Program-made: the position numbers and the translations under genes
Part shown: positions 44,150 to 55,912 of the stretch, piece by piece
How positions within the stretch are numbered: position 1 is the first letter of the stretch
How the letters are laid out: each line of letters starts with the position of its first letter
Notes under the pieces: model-generated
What the model was told of the DNA's origin: nothing
What the model saw: the letters and a program-made list of their open reading frames with translations, nothing else
Database searches by the model: none
Assembly: GCF_030867095.1 (NCBI RefSeq)
Contig: NC_081832.1
Location: 37,953,756-38,017,755 of the forward strand
Direction: 5' to 3'
From: Alligator mississippiensis
Taxonomy: Eukaryota; Chordata; Crocodylia; Alligatoridae
Length of the DNA: 64,000 nt

Positions 44150-44519
44150 AGGAAGCTTTCAGGTTGAAAAACCCTTTGTCAGGCCTAGGAAGCACCTGCA
44201 GTTGGTGTGTCTCCTGGTCCTGGATGGAAGGAACAGTAAAGAAGCCAGAGGCTGGCCTGGCATGCAATGCAGGCAAGAAAGCCAGTCAGTGAAAATGGAA
44301 ATGGAGGTGTCAAGGGGTAAGGGACAGGCTGGGGTTGGGGGGGGGGAGGGGGAGAGGGTGGATGTAGCAGTGCAGGTAAAATTGCAGAGGTACCTGGGGA
44401 GTCAGATGTCCAGCAGATTGCAGTGTGTCTGAGTTCCACTGTGTATATTGAGTCAATGACTTTCTGTACCTACTACCTAGGAGGCTGATGAAGTGCAGTT
44501 GATAGGCCCAGCACTGAAA
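44150..44519 (-). mobile_element. Penelope-like element 3' tail, left arm
   Basis: The text ggaagctttcaggttgaaaaaccctttgtc, ggaggctgatgaagtgcag and gcactgaaaagtgg parallels 54,070-54,420 in the Penelope-like element downstream. It is the 3' end of such an element in minus orientation and forms an inverted repeat with 44,520-45,110. Confidence 0.75.
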
Positions 44520-45110
44520 AGTGGTTTGTACATTCAAACAAGCACCTAACCTCATCACCAGAACTGAAGCCAACTTCCTACAGTTCAAAACACAAAACCT
44601 GCCAACTGTCTCCAGTACCCCCACAAATTGCACACCAGAATCTATTAAAGACAACAATACGCAACTACCTGTGGGGGCACATTCCTCCCCCAAAAATGAC
44701 TCTGCCTCCAGTCTCTCAGGACTGATCCTGAGAGGGAACAAATTACAAACCACTTTTCACAGCTGGGCCTATGAACTTCACTTCATCAACCTCCTAGGCA
44801 CAGAAACTCATGGACTCGATATAGATTAGACAGTGGAATTCTGACACACTGCAAACTGCTGGACATCTGACTCCCCAGGTACCTTTCCACTTTTACCTGC
44901 TCTACAACACCCCCTGCCCCCACCCCAGCCTGTCCCTCACCCCCTGATGCCTCTATTTCCATTTTCACAGACTGGCTTTCTTGCCTGCATTGCATGCCAG
45001 GCCAGCCTCTGGCTTCTTTACTATTCCTTCCATCCGGGCCCAGCACACACACCAACTGCAGGTGCTGTCTCAGGCAGGCAAAGGGTTTTTCAGCCCAAAA
45101 GCTGGCATCC
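44520..45110 (+). mobile_element. Penelope-like element 3' tail, right arm
   Basis: In plus orientation it reads FKQAPNLITRTEANFLQ, matching FKQVPNLANLITRSK in the Penelope-like ORF at 54,443-55,000. Then come LSGLILRGNKLQTTFHSWAYELHFINLL (matching RRAYELYFINLLD) and the 3' UTR to tgctgtctcaggcaggcaaagg. It lacks RT and the GIY-YIG region between. It abuts the left arm head to head. Confidence 0.75.
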
Positions 45111-45460
45111 TAGGCAGCTAAGCTGAGCTCACCTGGAGCCTCACGACTCCACTGCAACCAGCAAGCCTCAGACCTGTCAAATACATGGCAGACTTTGAAC
45201 AAAACATTGCACATGGTAGTGTGACTTCCAAACAGCATGTGATGCTACTGTGTGAGTTTATGAATGGCCATCAAATTGATTGAGAGGAGATTTTGCATTA
45301 CTTCAGGGTTTCGGGCATGCCTGCAATTCAGAGTTATAATTAAATTGGAGATTCCAGCAGTCTTTGTCTTTTTTGATTGTTATTATCAGTGGTATGTTTC
45401 AATTACAGAGTGCTTCTGTTCACTGTTAATGACTGTGCATATGCTAACTATCTGTTTTAG

Positions 45461-45565
45461 AAGCACCTGACTGGAATGACTGACTGGATTACAGGATACA
45501 GTGGATTATTCCAGATGACCTTGGGCCAAGGAAAGTGGGAAAGGAAGCTCTATAGTACTTCTCAG
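45461..45565 (+). CDS. Candidate exon 2 of the unidentified mitochondrial-type gene
   Basis: A branch-point-like tgctaac and a ctgttttag acceptor precede 105 nt that are open in phase 0, and CAG|gtagaa gives the donor. Read on from exon 1, it gives KHLTGMTDWITGYSG, then LFQMTLGQGKWERKLYSTSQ. The basic/amphipathic run followed by R-K-L-Y-S-T-S resembles a mitochondrial presequence cleavage region. No repeat family covers it. Chance openness of 35 codons is not rare (about one in five), so the support is the combination of splice sites, phase and peptide character. The protein was not recognised. Confidence 0.5.
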
Positions 45566-46354
45566 GTAGAATGTTTAATTACTCTATGTAAGAGTTGGAG
45601 ATTTGATGAGGTCCTCATTATTGGGAAGGCCCTGAGCCTGTGATTAGGGCAAAGACCTCACCATTTGGTTCTGTGACAAGCTAGGCCACGCTTGCCATTT
45701 TGGTTGTGAAAATTACTTCTTTATTGAAAAAACAAACCAAAAGAAAAAGCTCTACAGCATTCAGTCAAGGTAGTATGAATATAGAGATATCTCCAATATT
45801 TGCAACCTCTCTCTTAAATAACAATATTTTGTGATGGTCATTAAATATTTTTAAAAGTTTGGAATTACTTGATCCTAATGACTTCTGCAATAAAGTGCTT
45901 ACGCTATACTTTTAACAAATTAATAACATTATGCATAATAGTTTTGCTCTCAGCAAATGAATATAGCTTAGCTTAACAGGATAGATTTACTTACGTGAAG
46001 GCCTCAGGCACGTCTATGGCCTGACACTGACCTTAACTTATATTAAAAAAAAAAAAAAAAAGAAATAGGATGCCTTTCAGTACATGCATTGTATATTAGT
46101 GGTATGTTCATTTATGATGTGAATTGATGGAACATTAATTTTTTTTAAAGGCGGTATGTGAAATAATATAGTTGAACGTATGCTATCTACAAAGGGAGGG
46201 AAGCACTCTTTACAAGTTTTGCTATTTGGGCATCCAGAGAGAGGGAAAAAAAATCTTGAAAAGCTGAGGTGGTACAGCCTCCACAAGTAAGAGATCAAAA
46301 TAGCTGGACTGTTCTTGTGCCTACTTCTTCCTCATGGCAGTGCTTTTGTTCAAA
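45566..46354. other. AT-rich unassigned (proposed intron 2)
   Basis: It contains an A-run near 46,045-46,061 and otherwise unremarkable AT-rich DNA. No recognised repeat or exon. Confidence 0.4.
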
Positions 46355-49300
46355 CCATAGAATCATAGAAAATTAGGGTTGGAAGGGACCTTAGGAGGTC
46401 ATTTAGTCCAACCACCTGTTCAAAACAGCACTGTCTCTAACTAGATCATTCCAGCCAGGGCTCTATCGAGCTGGGTGTTAAAAACCTCCAAGGATGGAGA
46501 TTCCACTGTCTCTCTAGGTAAAAACTGTTCCAGTGTTTCACCATCCTCATACTGAGAGGTTTTCCTAATATCCAACCTAAATCTCCCTTGCTGCACCTTG
46601 AGACCATTGCTCTTTGTTCTGTCGTCTGTTACCACTGAGAACAGCTTAGCTCCATCTTTAGAATCCCCCCTTCAGGTAGTTAAAGGCTGCTATCAAATCC
46701 CCACTCTGTCTTCACTTTTGCAGACTAAATAAGTCCAGTTCCATCACTCTCTCCTCAGAAGTCATGTGTCCCAGCTGCCTCACCATTTTTGTTGCCATCA
46801 GCTGGACTGTCTCCAACTTGTCCATATCCTTTCTATGTGAGGGGGCTGGGGCACGTGACTGCGCACAGTACTGCAGATGTGGCCTCATCAGTGGAGACTA
46901 AAGCAGAATAATTACTTCTCTCGGTCTGCTGGCAACACTCCTACTAATGCAGTCCAGTATGCTGTTAGCCTTCTTGGCAACAAGGGCACACTGCTGACTT
47001 ATATCCATCCTATTGTCCACTGTAACCCCCAGGTCCTCTTCTGCAGAGCTGCTGCTTAGCCAGTCAGTCCCAAGGCTATGGTGGCCCATGGGATTCTTCT
47101 GTCCTAAGTGCAGGACTTTGCACTTGTCCTCGTTGAACCTCATGAGATTTCTTTTGGCCCAATCCTCCAATTTGTCTAGGTCACTCTGAATCCTAGCCAT
47201 ACCATCCATTGTATCGACTACATCCTCTAGCTTCGTATCATCTGTGAACTTGCTTAGGGTGTAATCCATCCCATCTTTTTAGTCATTGATGAAAATATTG
47301 AAAAACTGGCTCCAGGACCAACCCTTGGGGCACTCTAATTGATACTGCCTGCCAACTAGACATTGAGCCATTGGTTACTACCTGTTGAGCCTGATGATCC
47401 AGTCAGCTTTCTATCCACCTTACAGTCCATTCATGTAACCCATACTTCCTCAGCTTGCTTGCAAGAATGCTGTGGGAGACTATATCACAAGCCTTACTAA
47501 AGTCAAGATGTATCCACTGCTTTCCCTGCATCCACAGAGCCAATTACCTCAGAAGGCAGTCAGGTTGGTCAGTGTCACGGCACAGGGTCCTGCCGGATGG
47601 CCGTGATCTCCCCAAGACCCCCTTACTATGCCAAGTTGGCCCAATGGGCACCCTCGATTCTCTCCTGCCACATCTTTGTTGGTAAATATATATTAGGGAG
47701 GCTGCCTTTACGTCTTCTTGGACACGGTTTTGCTGTAGTCTGACGCTGTGGGCTCCTGGACTCCCTGTGGGTCCCATTCTGCAGTGAGTGTTTCGGGGCA
47801 CCCTAGCCTTATGGGCTATGTGTGGCTCCAGCCACCCTTTTACCATGCCCCAAGCCTCGCAGCTGGGACTGACATTGTTTGGTTTGGGCCTTGTTATAAT
47901 TTGGCCCCCTGGTCCTCCCTGGGCTCTCCACAGCCCTGTCTCGCACTGTGCCTTCACTGGCGCTCGGGCTCTCCGTAGCCCTGTCTCTGTGCCTCCCTGG
48001 CGTTCGGGCTCTCCGCAGCCCTGTCTCACTCTGCTCCTCTCTGGCACCTGGGCTTTCTACAGCCCTGCAAAGTGCTGCGCCCTCTCTGGCGCTGGGGTCG
48101 GTGGACCCTGCAAAATGCTGCACCGTCTCTGGCGCCGGGGTCCCCATGCTGCCGTGGGTCCCCTATGAGGCCGCCTTCTTCCCCTAATAGCCTCACCCAA
48201 ACCATCGGTCTTAAACAGCAAACAAAACACAAGCCCCTGGGCTATAACATAAATTCAAGCCACCCGGCTATAACATCTTTCAAGCCACACCGGGGTGCTC
48301 CGTTCCTCACCAATATCAGAGGCTGTACCTGCAGTCAGGCCTCTCCCCTTTGGGGGCTCTGGGAGAGCTCCTTGGCTGCTGACAGGGAACAGCCATCCGG
48401 CCTCAGCCCTGGGGTTTGTGAGCTAGGCCCTGCCCCTTCTGGTCAGCTGGCCGCTGGCAGGTGTGGGTCACTACCTCGCTCTGGTTGCCCTGGTAACCAG
48501 CATCTTGGGCTCCCCACTCACTGCCAGGGCTTTTCCCCTAGCAGTTTCCACTCTTCAAAGGAGCAGGGCACCTAAGTGCTCTGTGACAGTCCGGCATTAC
48601 TTGCCCTTGGTTAATCCATGCTGACTAGTCCTGATCATTTTCTTTTCCCCCAAAGTGCTTAGAAATGGATTCTTTGAGGATGTGCTCCATGATTTTTCTG
48701 GGAACTGAGGTGAGGCTGACTGGTCTCTAGTTCCCTGGATCTTCCTTCTTCCCTTTCTGAAAGATGGGCACTGTATTTGCCATTTTCCAGTAGTCTGGGA
48801 CCTCTTCTGTTCACCACACGTTTTCAAGGATAATGGCCAGCAGCTTTGCAATCAAATCAGCCAACTCTGTTAGCACCCTTGGGTGCATTGCATCCAGCCC
48901 CATGGACTTGTATATGTCCAGCTTTTCTAGGTAGTCCCTAACCTGTTGTTTCACCACTGTTGACTGCTTACCTTCTCCCCAAACTATGCTGCCTGCTGCA
49001 GTAGTCTGGGATCTGACCTTCCCTGTGAAGACTGAGGTAAAAAAGGCATTGAGTACTAGCCTTTTCCTCATTATCTGTCACAATCCTTGTCTCCCCCACT
49101 GAGTAAGAAACCCATACTTTTTCTGACCTTCCTCTTGTTGCTAACGTACTCATAGAAACACTTCTTACCTTTTCAAGTCTCTTGCTAGCTATAGTTCCAA
49201 TTACACTGGCTTTCCTGATTTCATCCCTTCGTGCCTGAGCAATATTCTTATACTTCTCCCTTGTCATCTATCCAGGCTTCCACTTCTTGTGTCTTTTTTG

Positions 49301-49970
49301 TGTTTAAGCTCACCAAAGAGTTCTCTGCTAAGCCAAACTGGTTGCCTGCCATATTTGCTTTTCTTCCTGCACATCAGGATGGCTTGTTTCTATGCCCTCA
49401 GCAAGGGTTCTTTAAAATACAGCCAGCTCTCCTGGTCTTCTTTCCCCCTCAGACTGGCCTGCTAGGGGATGCTGCTCATCAGTTCCCTGAGGGAATCAAA
49501 GTCTGCTTTTCTGAAGTCTAGGGTCCATACTCTGTTGCTCTCCTTTCTTCCTTTTGTCAGGATCCTGAACTCAATTATCTCGTGGTCGCTGCTGCCCAAC
49601 TTGCCAACTTCTACATCCCCCACCAATTCTTCCCTATTTGTGAGCAGCAGATCGAGAAGAGCACAGTCCCTAGTTGGTCCCTCCAACACTTGCACCAGGA
49701 AGTTTTCTTCAGTGCTGTCCACAAACTTCCTGGGTTTCCTGTGCACTGCTGTATTGCCTTTCCAGCAGATGCCAGGGTGACTAAAGTCCTGCATGAGAAC
49801 CAGGGGCGGCGATCTGGAGACAACTTCCACTAATTGTCTGAAGAAAGCCTCATCTACCTCATCCTCCTGGTCTGGTGGTCTGTAGCAGACACCCGCCACG
49901 ACATCACCCTTGTTGCTCTCCCCTCTAATCTTAACCCAGAGACTTTCAACGGGCCTATCTTCAGTTTAAT
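46355..49970 (-). mobile_element. CR1: CR1 LINE (endonuclease to 3' end), split by a solo LTR
   Basis: About 2.6 kb of CR1 remains when the LTR at 47,573-48,588 is set aside. On the minus strand it starts within the endonuclease (49,899-49,462: VCYRPPDQEDEVDEAFFRQL, LMQDFSHPGICW where GDFNHP is usual, SSDHEIIEFRI). It continues through the linker (REKYKNIAQARRDEIRKASV) and RT (GLDAMHPRVLTELADLIAKL; after the LTR, FNEDKCKVLHLGQKNP, DLGVTVDNRMDI) to the 3' UTR and the catagaatcatagaaaatta tail at 46,355. Multiple stops and shifts are present, and the RT FADD box reads FTDDTKL. Confidence 0.92.
47573..48588. mobile_element. Solo LTR inserted in CR1
   Basis: The 1,016-bp block TGTCACGGCAC...GCTCTGTGACA lies between CR1 sequences that are otherwise contiguous. 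It is flanked by gtcag (47,568-47,572) and gtccg (48,589-48,593), a 5-bp duplication with one difference. Internal units of ~55 bp (ggctctccg.agccctgtct) repeat four times around 47,930-48,150. Orientation and family were not settled. It is a fossil solo LTR. Confidence 0.7.
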
Positions 49971-50174
49971 ACTGGAGCTCTGAGCAGTCATAAAGCTGTT
50001 GCACTCAGGAGCCAAAGCCTGTCCCATTAAACTTGCATATGAATATGTTGCAAAATATGTAAATGGAGGATCCTGTAATATCTATTGATAAACAGGTGAG
50101 TGAATGCCTGAGCAAGTGGTTGTTCATAAATTGTCCAGGCAGAATTATATGCATCCTGTTTTATTTTATAAATT
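49971..50174. other. Short unassigned interval
   Basis: This is AT-rich sequence between the CR1 and the hAT MITE. No feature was recognised. Confidence 0.4.
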
Positions 50175-50182
50175 TACTAGAA

Positions 50183-50525
50183 CAATGGTTCTTAACCTTT
50201 GGTACCTTTATGTACCCCCTGCTGATCAACACGGCAAAAGCTAAACTGGAAGTGCCACCATGGCACTTACGGTTTCACTGCCATGAGCCAAGTCCCACTT
50301 TCTCCACCATGGCCTGGGGCAAAGCAACCTGCGCGGGGCCTCCCTCCCTATCTCCCGGCACGCTGCTGGGGAGTGAAAGCCCTGGTGCACCAGACATGGA
50401 GGGAGGGGCAACGGCCAGAACTTCTGGCCTGAGCCAGGCAAAGACCAAAATGTAGCACCTGCATACCACCTGCCCGTGTCTCGTGTACCCCCAGGGGTAC
50501 GTGTACCACAGGTTGAGAAACACTG
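50183..50525. mobile_element. hAT MITE (343 bp) with perfect 8-bp target duplication
   Basis: Exact tactagaa copies flank the element (50,175-50,182 and 50,526-50,533). The 23-bp termini are inverted repeats with 19 matches (caatggttcttaacctttgg versus the complement of the right end, ccacaggttgagaaacactg). The 'cagtggttctcaacc' type of terminus is typical of hAT MITEs. It is non-coding. The clean duplication and termini make this one of the best defined elements here. Confidence 0.93.
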
Positions 50526-50533
50526 TACTAGAA

Positions 50534-51068
50534 GAAGAACAATAAGGAACATAAGCTCATTTAGTCTGACCTCTCTTGTAGCATAATTCATCAAGTTTTG
50601 CCTAGCCACCCCAAGTTGTACTTACACCAAATATTTTATTCCTCAAAAAAACTAAAATAAATGTCAAATGGAAATTGGGTAACAATGTTACGGAACTATT
50701 GACAGTCATTTTTGAAAAATCTGGCAACTTGGATTGGAAAACTAGGGGAGGGAGCTAATGCAGTGCCCAGCACAGCAGAAAATTAGGTTTCCCAGGATGG
50801 CAACCTGTTACAAAATCCTTGCCATTAAGACACCCCTCCACATCCTCCAAAATCCTTTCTTCACTGTAGCAGGAACAACAAGCAACTTAACCTGTACCCT
50901 TGGTTTCTCATAAATATCTGTTTAGAAGGAAATGAACTTGTGTGAAGGAAGGCATGGGGTGTCTTAATGTATGTGGGGATGTCAGAGGTACTAGATGAAT
51001 GGGGGGGACGTGAGCTTGAACAACATTTTTTTTTTCACTTTTTTTTCCTTCTTTGTCACTCTTACCAG
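50534..51068. other. Unassigned (proposed intron 2)
   Basis: The right end holds a long pyrimidine tract (51,026-51,066), the expected signal before the acceptor of candidate exon 3. Nothing else was recognised. Confidence 0.4.
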
Positions 51069-51173
51069 AGGCACACAACTGGTCAATTCCAACTGACTAA
51101 AGTTCAAGGTGGATTGATGCAAACCAACAGTGCAATTACACAGCAAAGCAGAATACTTCACAACACGAATAAG
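51069..51173 (+). CDS. Candidate exon 3 of the unidentified mitochondrial-type gene
   Basis: A ~40-nt T-rich tract ending cttaccag precedes 105 nt open in phase 0. AAG|gttaga is an acceptable donor. It encodes RHTTGQFQLTKVQGGLM, then QTNSAITQQSRILHNTNK, a polar segment without a domain I can name. Both exon 2 and exon 3 are 105 nt, keep phase, and lie outside repeats. The next exon was not found in the window, so the gene would continue to the right of it or beneath repeats I could not see through. Confidence 0.5.
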
Positions 51174-53208
51174 GTTAGAACAGCTTAATACTTATTTCTT
51201 ACCAGAGGCCCCATTTTTGCTAGTCCCTGTACAGACATGTAATGTATGTGATTATTTAAAAGGGTCTGGGAGATGGTAGAAATATGAAATGTTGTAGCAT
51301 GTAGTTTATAACAGACCATGCCTTTTAATTAGAGCTGTTAGACTTCCTTCCAGGGGATAAAGTACTAACAGAACAAAGTCCACCCCATATTTGGAGATGG
51401 ATTCCTTCTAGTATAGGTCATGTAAGGCCTGGCTAGGAAAGGGGGAAATGATAACAAAGAGCAGATGTTCCCTTCTCACTGTCACAGAAAGAGAGACAGA
51501 AATGATGTCCCTCCATTGAAAGTTATAAGATGATGTTCCCTCCATGTTATGGGGGATGATGTAAGACAGCAGAGTTTTAATATCCATTCAGTACTGTTGC
51601 ACAGAATGTTAATAGTTGTAACTAAGTATGTTGTGCTGTAAACATTGTATATAGTGTTGACTAGTACTGTCTTGTTTCCTTGTGGCCCCTCATATCTGTT
51701 TGCTGTGTCTGCTGTGGCCTCTTGTCTTATACTGATTGCAGACTCTTCGGGGTAAGGGCCATCCTTATTTGGGTTTGTATTGTGCTTATTGCAATAGGGG
51801 TGTGGTCCTTGATGAAGACCCTTGGTGCTACTTAAATATTTGATAGTTCTGATCCAGTGAGTTCACAGGCTTGGGGATCAATACAATTCATATATCGGAC
51901 GGAATAACAGCAGTCGCAGCTTGCTATTTTGCTTGGCCAGATAACTATGCCATATCTACAAAATACTGCTAAGTTTTAAAATATGTATTTGAAAGAGGAA
52001 AATGGAAGTGTCTCTACATATTTTAACGTGGAGTGTTTTCCCCCTAGATGTGAGGAAAAGTTCAAATGAAATAAATGAAAAGTGTGGGAGAAATAGACCA
52101 CTACTATTGCAACTATAGCCTACCATATATCTAGAATTTTCCTCTGTAGATCTTCAGGTGCTTTCCAAAAGATGTTTGTATCGTATCCTCATTTTACAAA
52201 TAAGAATCCCAAAGCAGAGCTGATGTGACTTGCCCAAAGTTACTCAGCAATCCAGGGATAGTGTTTAGTATGGAATCCAAGAACCCTAGCAGATGTTCAT
52301 TTAAATGTGCCATGAGATCTGATCCCCAATCTCAGTAATCACACATGCACAATTCACATGTGCATGACAAAAGGTGTGATTTTGGGGATTGAGGATACTT
52401 GCCAGCATAGGGAAGCCCAGGATTATGATCCCAGGCTCCCCCTGCACCAGCAAGTTGAAAGCTGGTTGCTCACAGGTATGGGGCCCCAGGGCCAACAATC
52501 TGTTGGCCTGGCAGGTACTGCCCTGGGGCTGGTTCCAGACAGTGGTATGGTCCCCTTCCCAAACCTACGATCAGTTCATTGTTGACCCAGCTACATGTTC
52601 AATAGAAGGTGCCATACAAACCAACCATAAAAATGCTCTATATTATACGTGGAACAATTTTATGGCTGGTTTGCCGTTATATGGTGTTGTAAATTGCCAT
52701 CTATGTCATGGTTTATGTGTAGTTTGATGTCGTAACGTGTAGATTGCCCAAGTCACCTAAATCCTAGCGCTGAGCTACTTCTTAGCTAACCAAGTATGAT
52801 ATCATTTGCAGAGCCAAGTTTTGTAGTCCAACAGGGTGATAAGGGTATAGCAGGTACTGAAAGGCTTAAGCATGGAGATGGTCAAGGCAGGGACAAAAAG
52901 CTTACCGGAGGAAAATGAAGAGACAGATAGCATGGGCAGAGCAGTGAGCCATGGCAATGGTGTGGTTGCAAGGGCTCTCTTTAGCACCATCAGCTCAGTC
53001 CTTGTATGAGAGAGTCTATTTGCTGGAGGAGGTGGAATAATGCTGCCATCTCCATTAACACTATTTTAGAGTTTATCTGTTTAGGACCTGCTTTGTATTG
53101 TTCTAGAAGGTTGGTTTGAACTTCACATCATGTAACTCAAAATGTAGTTGAAAATGACAGGCAAGCTAAGTATCTACTACACAGTGATTTCCTTCTTCTC
53201 CACCCCCT
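51174..53208. other. Unassigned; contains a weak inverted repeat near 52,319-52,395
   Basis: ctgatccccaatc...aatcacacatgcaca is roughly mirrored by atgtgcatgac...gtgattttggggattg, perhaps the end of a degraded DNA element. No exon with convincing splice signals was seen. Confidence 0.4.
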
Positions 53209-53229
53209 CCCCCCCCCCCCCCCCCCCCC
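53209..53229 (+). repeat. Poly-C run (21 nt)
   Basis: This is an uninterrupted C homopolymer within a pyrimidine-rich stretch. Assembly length here may be unreliable. Confidence 0.9.
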
Positions 53230-53263
53230 GATCAGAAACACCTATTACATCTATATTTTGAAG

Positions 53264-53681
53264 CAGTGGTGCTCAGTTTCCAACCCATAGGCTGGATCTG
53301 GCTCATGGAACCATATCCTCCTCCTCATGGGTCTGAAATTTGGCAGTTGGGGGACTGATAGCAGAATTAATTGCTCCTGGAACTAGGGCAATTAATGCTA
53401 CCACTGCTTACTTGCTGCCAAATTTTTGGGCCTGTGGGGAGCCTTGCAGTCTGGATGACATGGTGCTGTGAAACCAACTGTGCTGGTATATAGTCACTCT
53501 TTGGCTGGATCTAGTGCTTAGGCTTGCACCAACATGTTAGATTGCACCATGGGCCATCGTTATGCGGTGACATTCTGCTGAACCAGGTCCACGGACAAAC
53601 CACATTCATGGCATATAACCCACAGACTAGCCCCATGCCATACATTCCACCTGTGGTGCTGAAGAATTTGAACGCCACTGC
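53264..53681. mobile_element. hAT MITE (418 bp)
   Basis: The termini cagtggtgctcagtttcc and, at the right, gaatttgaacgccactg are imperfect inverted repeats of the hAT type. Flanking ttttgaag and ttttaaag (53,256-53,263 and 53,682-53,689) agree at 7 of 8 bases. The interior shares text with 22,150-22,360. It is non-coding. Confidence 0.7.
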
Positions 53682-54442
53682 TTTTAAAGGGTTCAGGAAA
53701 AGGATGCGGATTCCACAGGTTTTAGGATGCCATGTTACACAATGCTATTTTAAATGGGCATAAGGGGAGCAAGTATTCAGGAAACAAAAAAGGTAATTAC
53801 TTTAGCTGAGACTTGAACTAAGGGTATGGATGAAAGCCTTAATAGTTTGAACAGAGAAAATGAATGATCTTTCAGTTGTAGTCTCTCCTTTCCAGTCATG
53901 GTGGAAAAATGGTTTTAAATTAATTGTGAGCACTGATTGGTGGTTTTCAAGTAGTATTGTCAAAACAAGGAGACTTAACTGCTCTGGGTTGTATTCAGAC
54001 AAGGTTCCTTGGGTGAATCTAATATCTTTTATTAGACCAATCCAAATGGTTGGAGAATAGTTATTAAGCAAGCTTTCAGGTTCAAAAACCCTTTGTCAGG
54101 CTAAGGAAGTTTCAGCAGTTGGTGTGTGCTCTTCTTGGATGGAATGAAAAATAAAGAAGCCAGCGGCTGGGCTGGTATGCATACAAGACAGGTAGACAGT
54201 GAAAATGTAGATTGAGGAGTCAATGGGTGAAAGACAGGAGGCGGGGGGGGGGGGGGGGGGGGAGAGAGAGAGAAGGGGTATGAAAGTGGAGAGATACCTG
54301 GGGAGTCAAATGTCAGGCAGGTTATAATGTGTCATAAATCCAGTGTCTATATTTAGTCCATGATTTTTAGTATCCAGGAGGTTGATGAAGTAGAGTTCGT
54401 AGGCTCGTCTCTGGGAAGTGTTTTGTAAGTTTTGTTTGAGGA

Positions 54443-55000
54443 TCAGGACTGAGAGATTGGAGAGTGTGGTTTTCTTGTGAGAAATGTGCCCCCACATTTG
54501 TCTTTGATAGCTTTCCGGTGTGTGTTCATTCTGGTGCGCAGTTGTTGTTTGGTCTCTACTACGTATTTTCCATCAGGGCATTTGGTGCATTGGATGAGGT
54601 GTATTACATTTCTGGAGGTGCAGCTGTAAGATCCAGGGATGCTGATGGCTCTGTTGTGGGGTGTAGTAATAGTGGGGGTGGTGGAGATGTGTCGGCAGGT
54701 TTTGCATTCCTTGTCATGGCACGGTCTGGATCCTTTTGTTGTGTTCTGGGCTTGAGGAAGTTTGCTTCTGGTGATGAGGTTAGCAAGGTTCGGTACTTGT
54801 TTGAAGACTAGGATGGGTGGCTCTGGGAAGATCTTTTTAAGAATAGGGTCTCTGTCTAGTATGGGTTGCAATTTTTTGAGGATTTTCTGTACAGGTTCAA
54901 GGGAGGGGTGATAGGTCATAACCAGCGGTGTGCGATTTGTGGGGGGGTTTTCTTCTGTACTGCAGCAGTTCTTCACGTGGTATCCGGGTGGCTCTTTCAA
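54443..55000 (-). pseudogene. Penelope-like ORF: Cys-His motif and GIY-YIG endonuclease part
   Basis: The 185-residue frame has the CHDKECKTCRHI zinc-binding-like motif. It is followed by CTSRNVIHLIQCTKCPDGKYVVETKQQLRTRMNTHR, the GIY-YIG nuclease region, in which the second motif reads YVVET where YIGET is usual and the catalytic Arg of RMNTHR is kept. It overlaps the end of the RT frame but lies in a different frame, so at least one frameshift separates them. Confidence 0.85.
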
Positions 55001-55673
55001 ACGTGCGATCTAGCTTTCTGGAGGAGTGTCCTTGCTGGGTGAAAGCCTTTTTAAGGTTGGTGAGGTGGCAATCCTGGGTGTTCTCTTCAGTACAAATGCG
55101 GTGGTATCTGAGGGCTTGGCTGTATATCACAGCTTTTTTGGTGTGTTTCGGGTGATTGCTGGTTCTATGCAGATATGTATGTTGATCTGTGGGTTTCTTG
55201 TATACCGTGGTCTGCATTTTATCATTCTGGATACTGATCATTGTGTCTAAAAAGGAGATGTTGGTGCTGGAATATTCTAAAGGAAGTCGAATGGAGGGAT
55301 GGTGACTGTTGAATTTCTGATGGAACTCAATCAGAGATTGCAGGTTCTCAGTCCAAATGATGAAGATGTCATTGATGTGTCTTAAGTATAGCAAGGGTTT
55401 GATTGTGCAGTTCTTGAGGAAGTCTTCTTCTAGGTGGCTCATAAAAAGGTTGGCATACTGTGGGGCCATTTTAGTGCCCATAGCTGTTCCCGTCATCTGG
55501 AGGAAGTGTTGATTATTAAAAGTGAAATTGTTGTGTGTGAGGATGAAGTGTATAAGCTCAGTGATATCTTTGGGCCTGTATTCTGAGTTGTAAACTTGTT
55601 CCTGTAAATATGTAAGGCAGGCTTGGATACCATCCTGATGTGGGATGTTGGTGTATAGGCTGGTAACATCCAT
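54897..55673 (-). pseudogene. Penelope-like reverse transcriptase domain
   Basis: The 258-residue open segment starts with MDVTSLYTNIPHQDGI, the RT motif A (D-V-T-S-L-Y). It then has MTGTAMGTKMAPQYANLFM (motif B) and LRHINDIFIIW (motif C), where the usual IDD of the catalytic pair reads IND. KKPTDQHTYLHRTSNHPKH follows. The motif order and text are those of Penelope-like RTs, which are related to telomerase. The Asp-to-Asn change and the frame break imply a dead copy. Confidence 0.88.
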
Positions 55674-55912
55674 GGTGGCTAGGAGTGTGTTGCTGGGAAG
55701 GTGGTCTATGTTTTTAAGTTTCTGTAGAAAGTCTGTAGTGTCTTGTACAAAACTTGCTCTGTGGGTGACACGCAGTTTTAGGATTTATTCAACGAAACCT
55801 GATATTTCCTCAGTTAGGGTCCCATGGTTGGATATGATAGGTCGGCCAGGGTTCCCTTGCTTGTGGATTTTAGGGAGCATGTAAAAAGTCCCTGGGTTAG
55901 GTAGTGGGGGGA

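Noticed and set aside
47544-48575. Open frames on both strands with repeated peptide units
   Set aside because: They fall within the solo LTR and mirror its ~55-bp tandem units.
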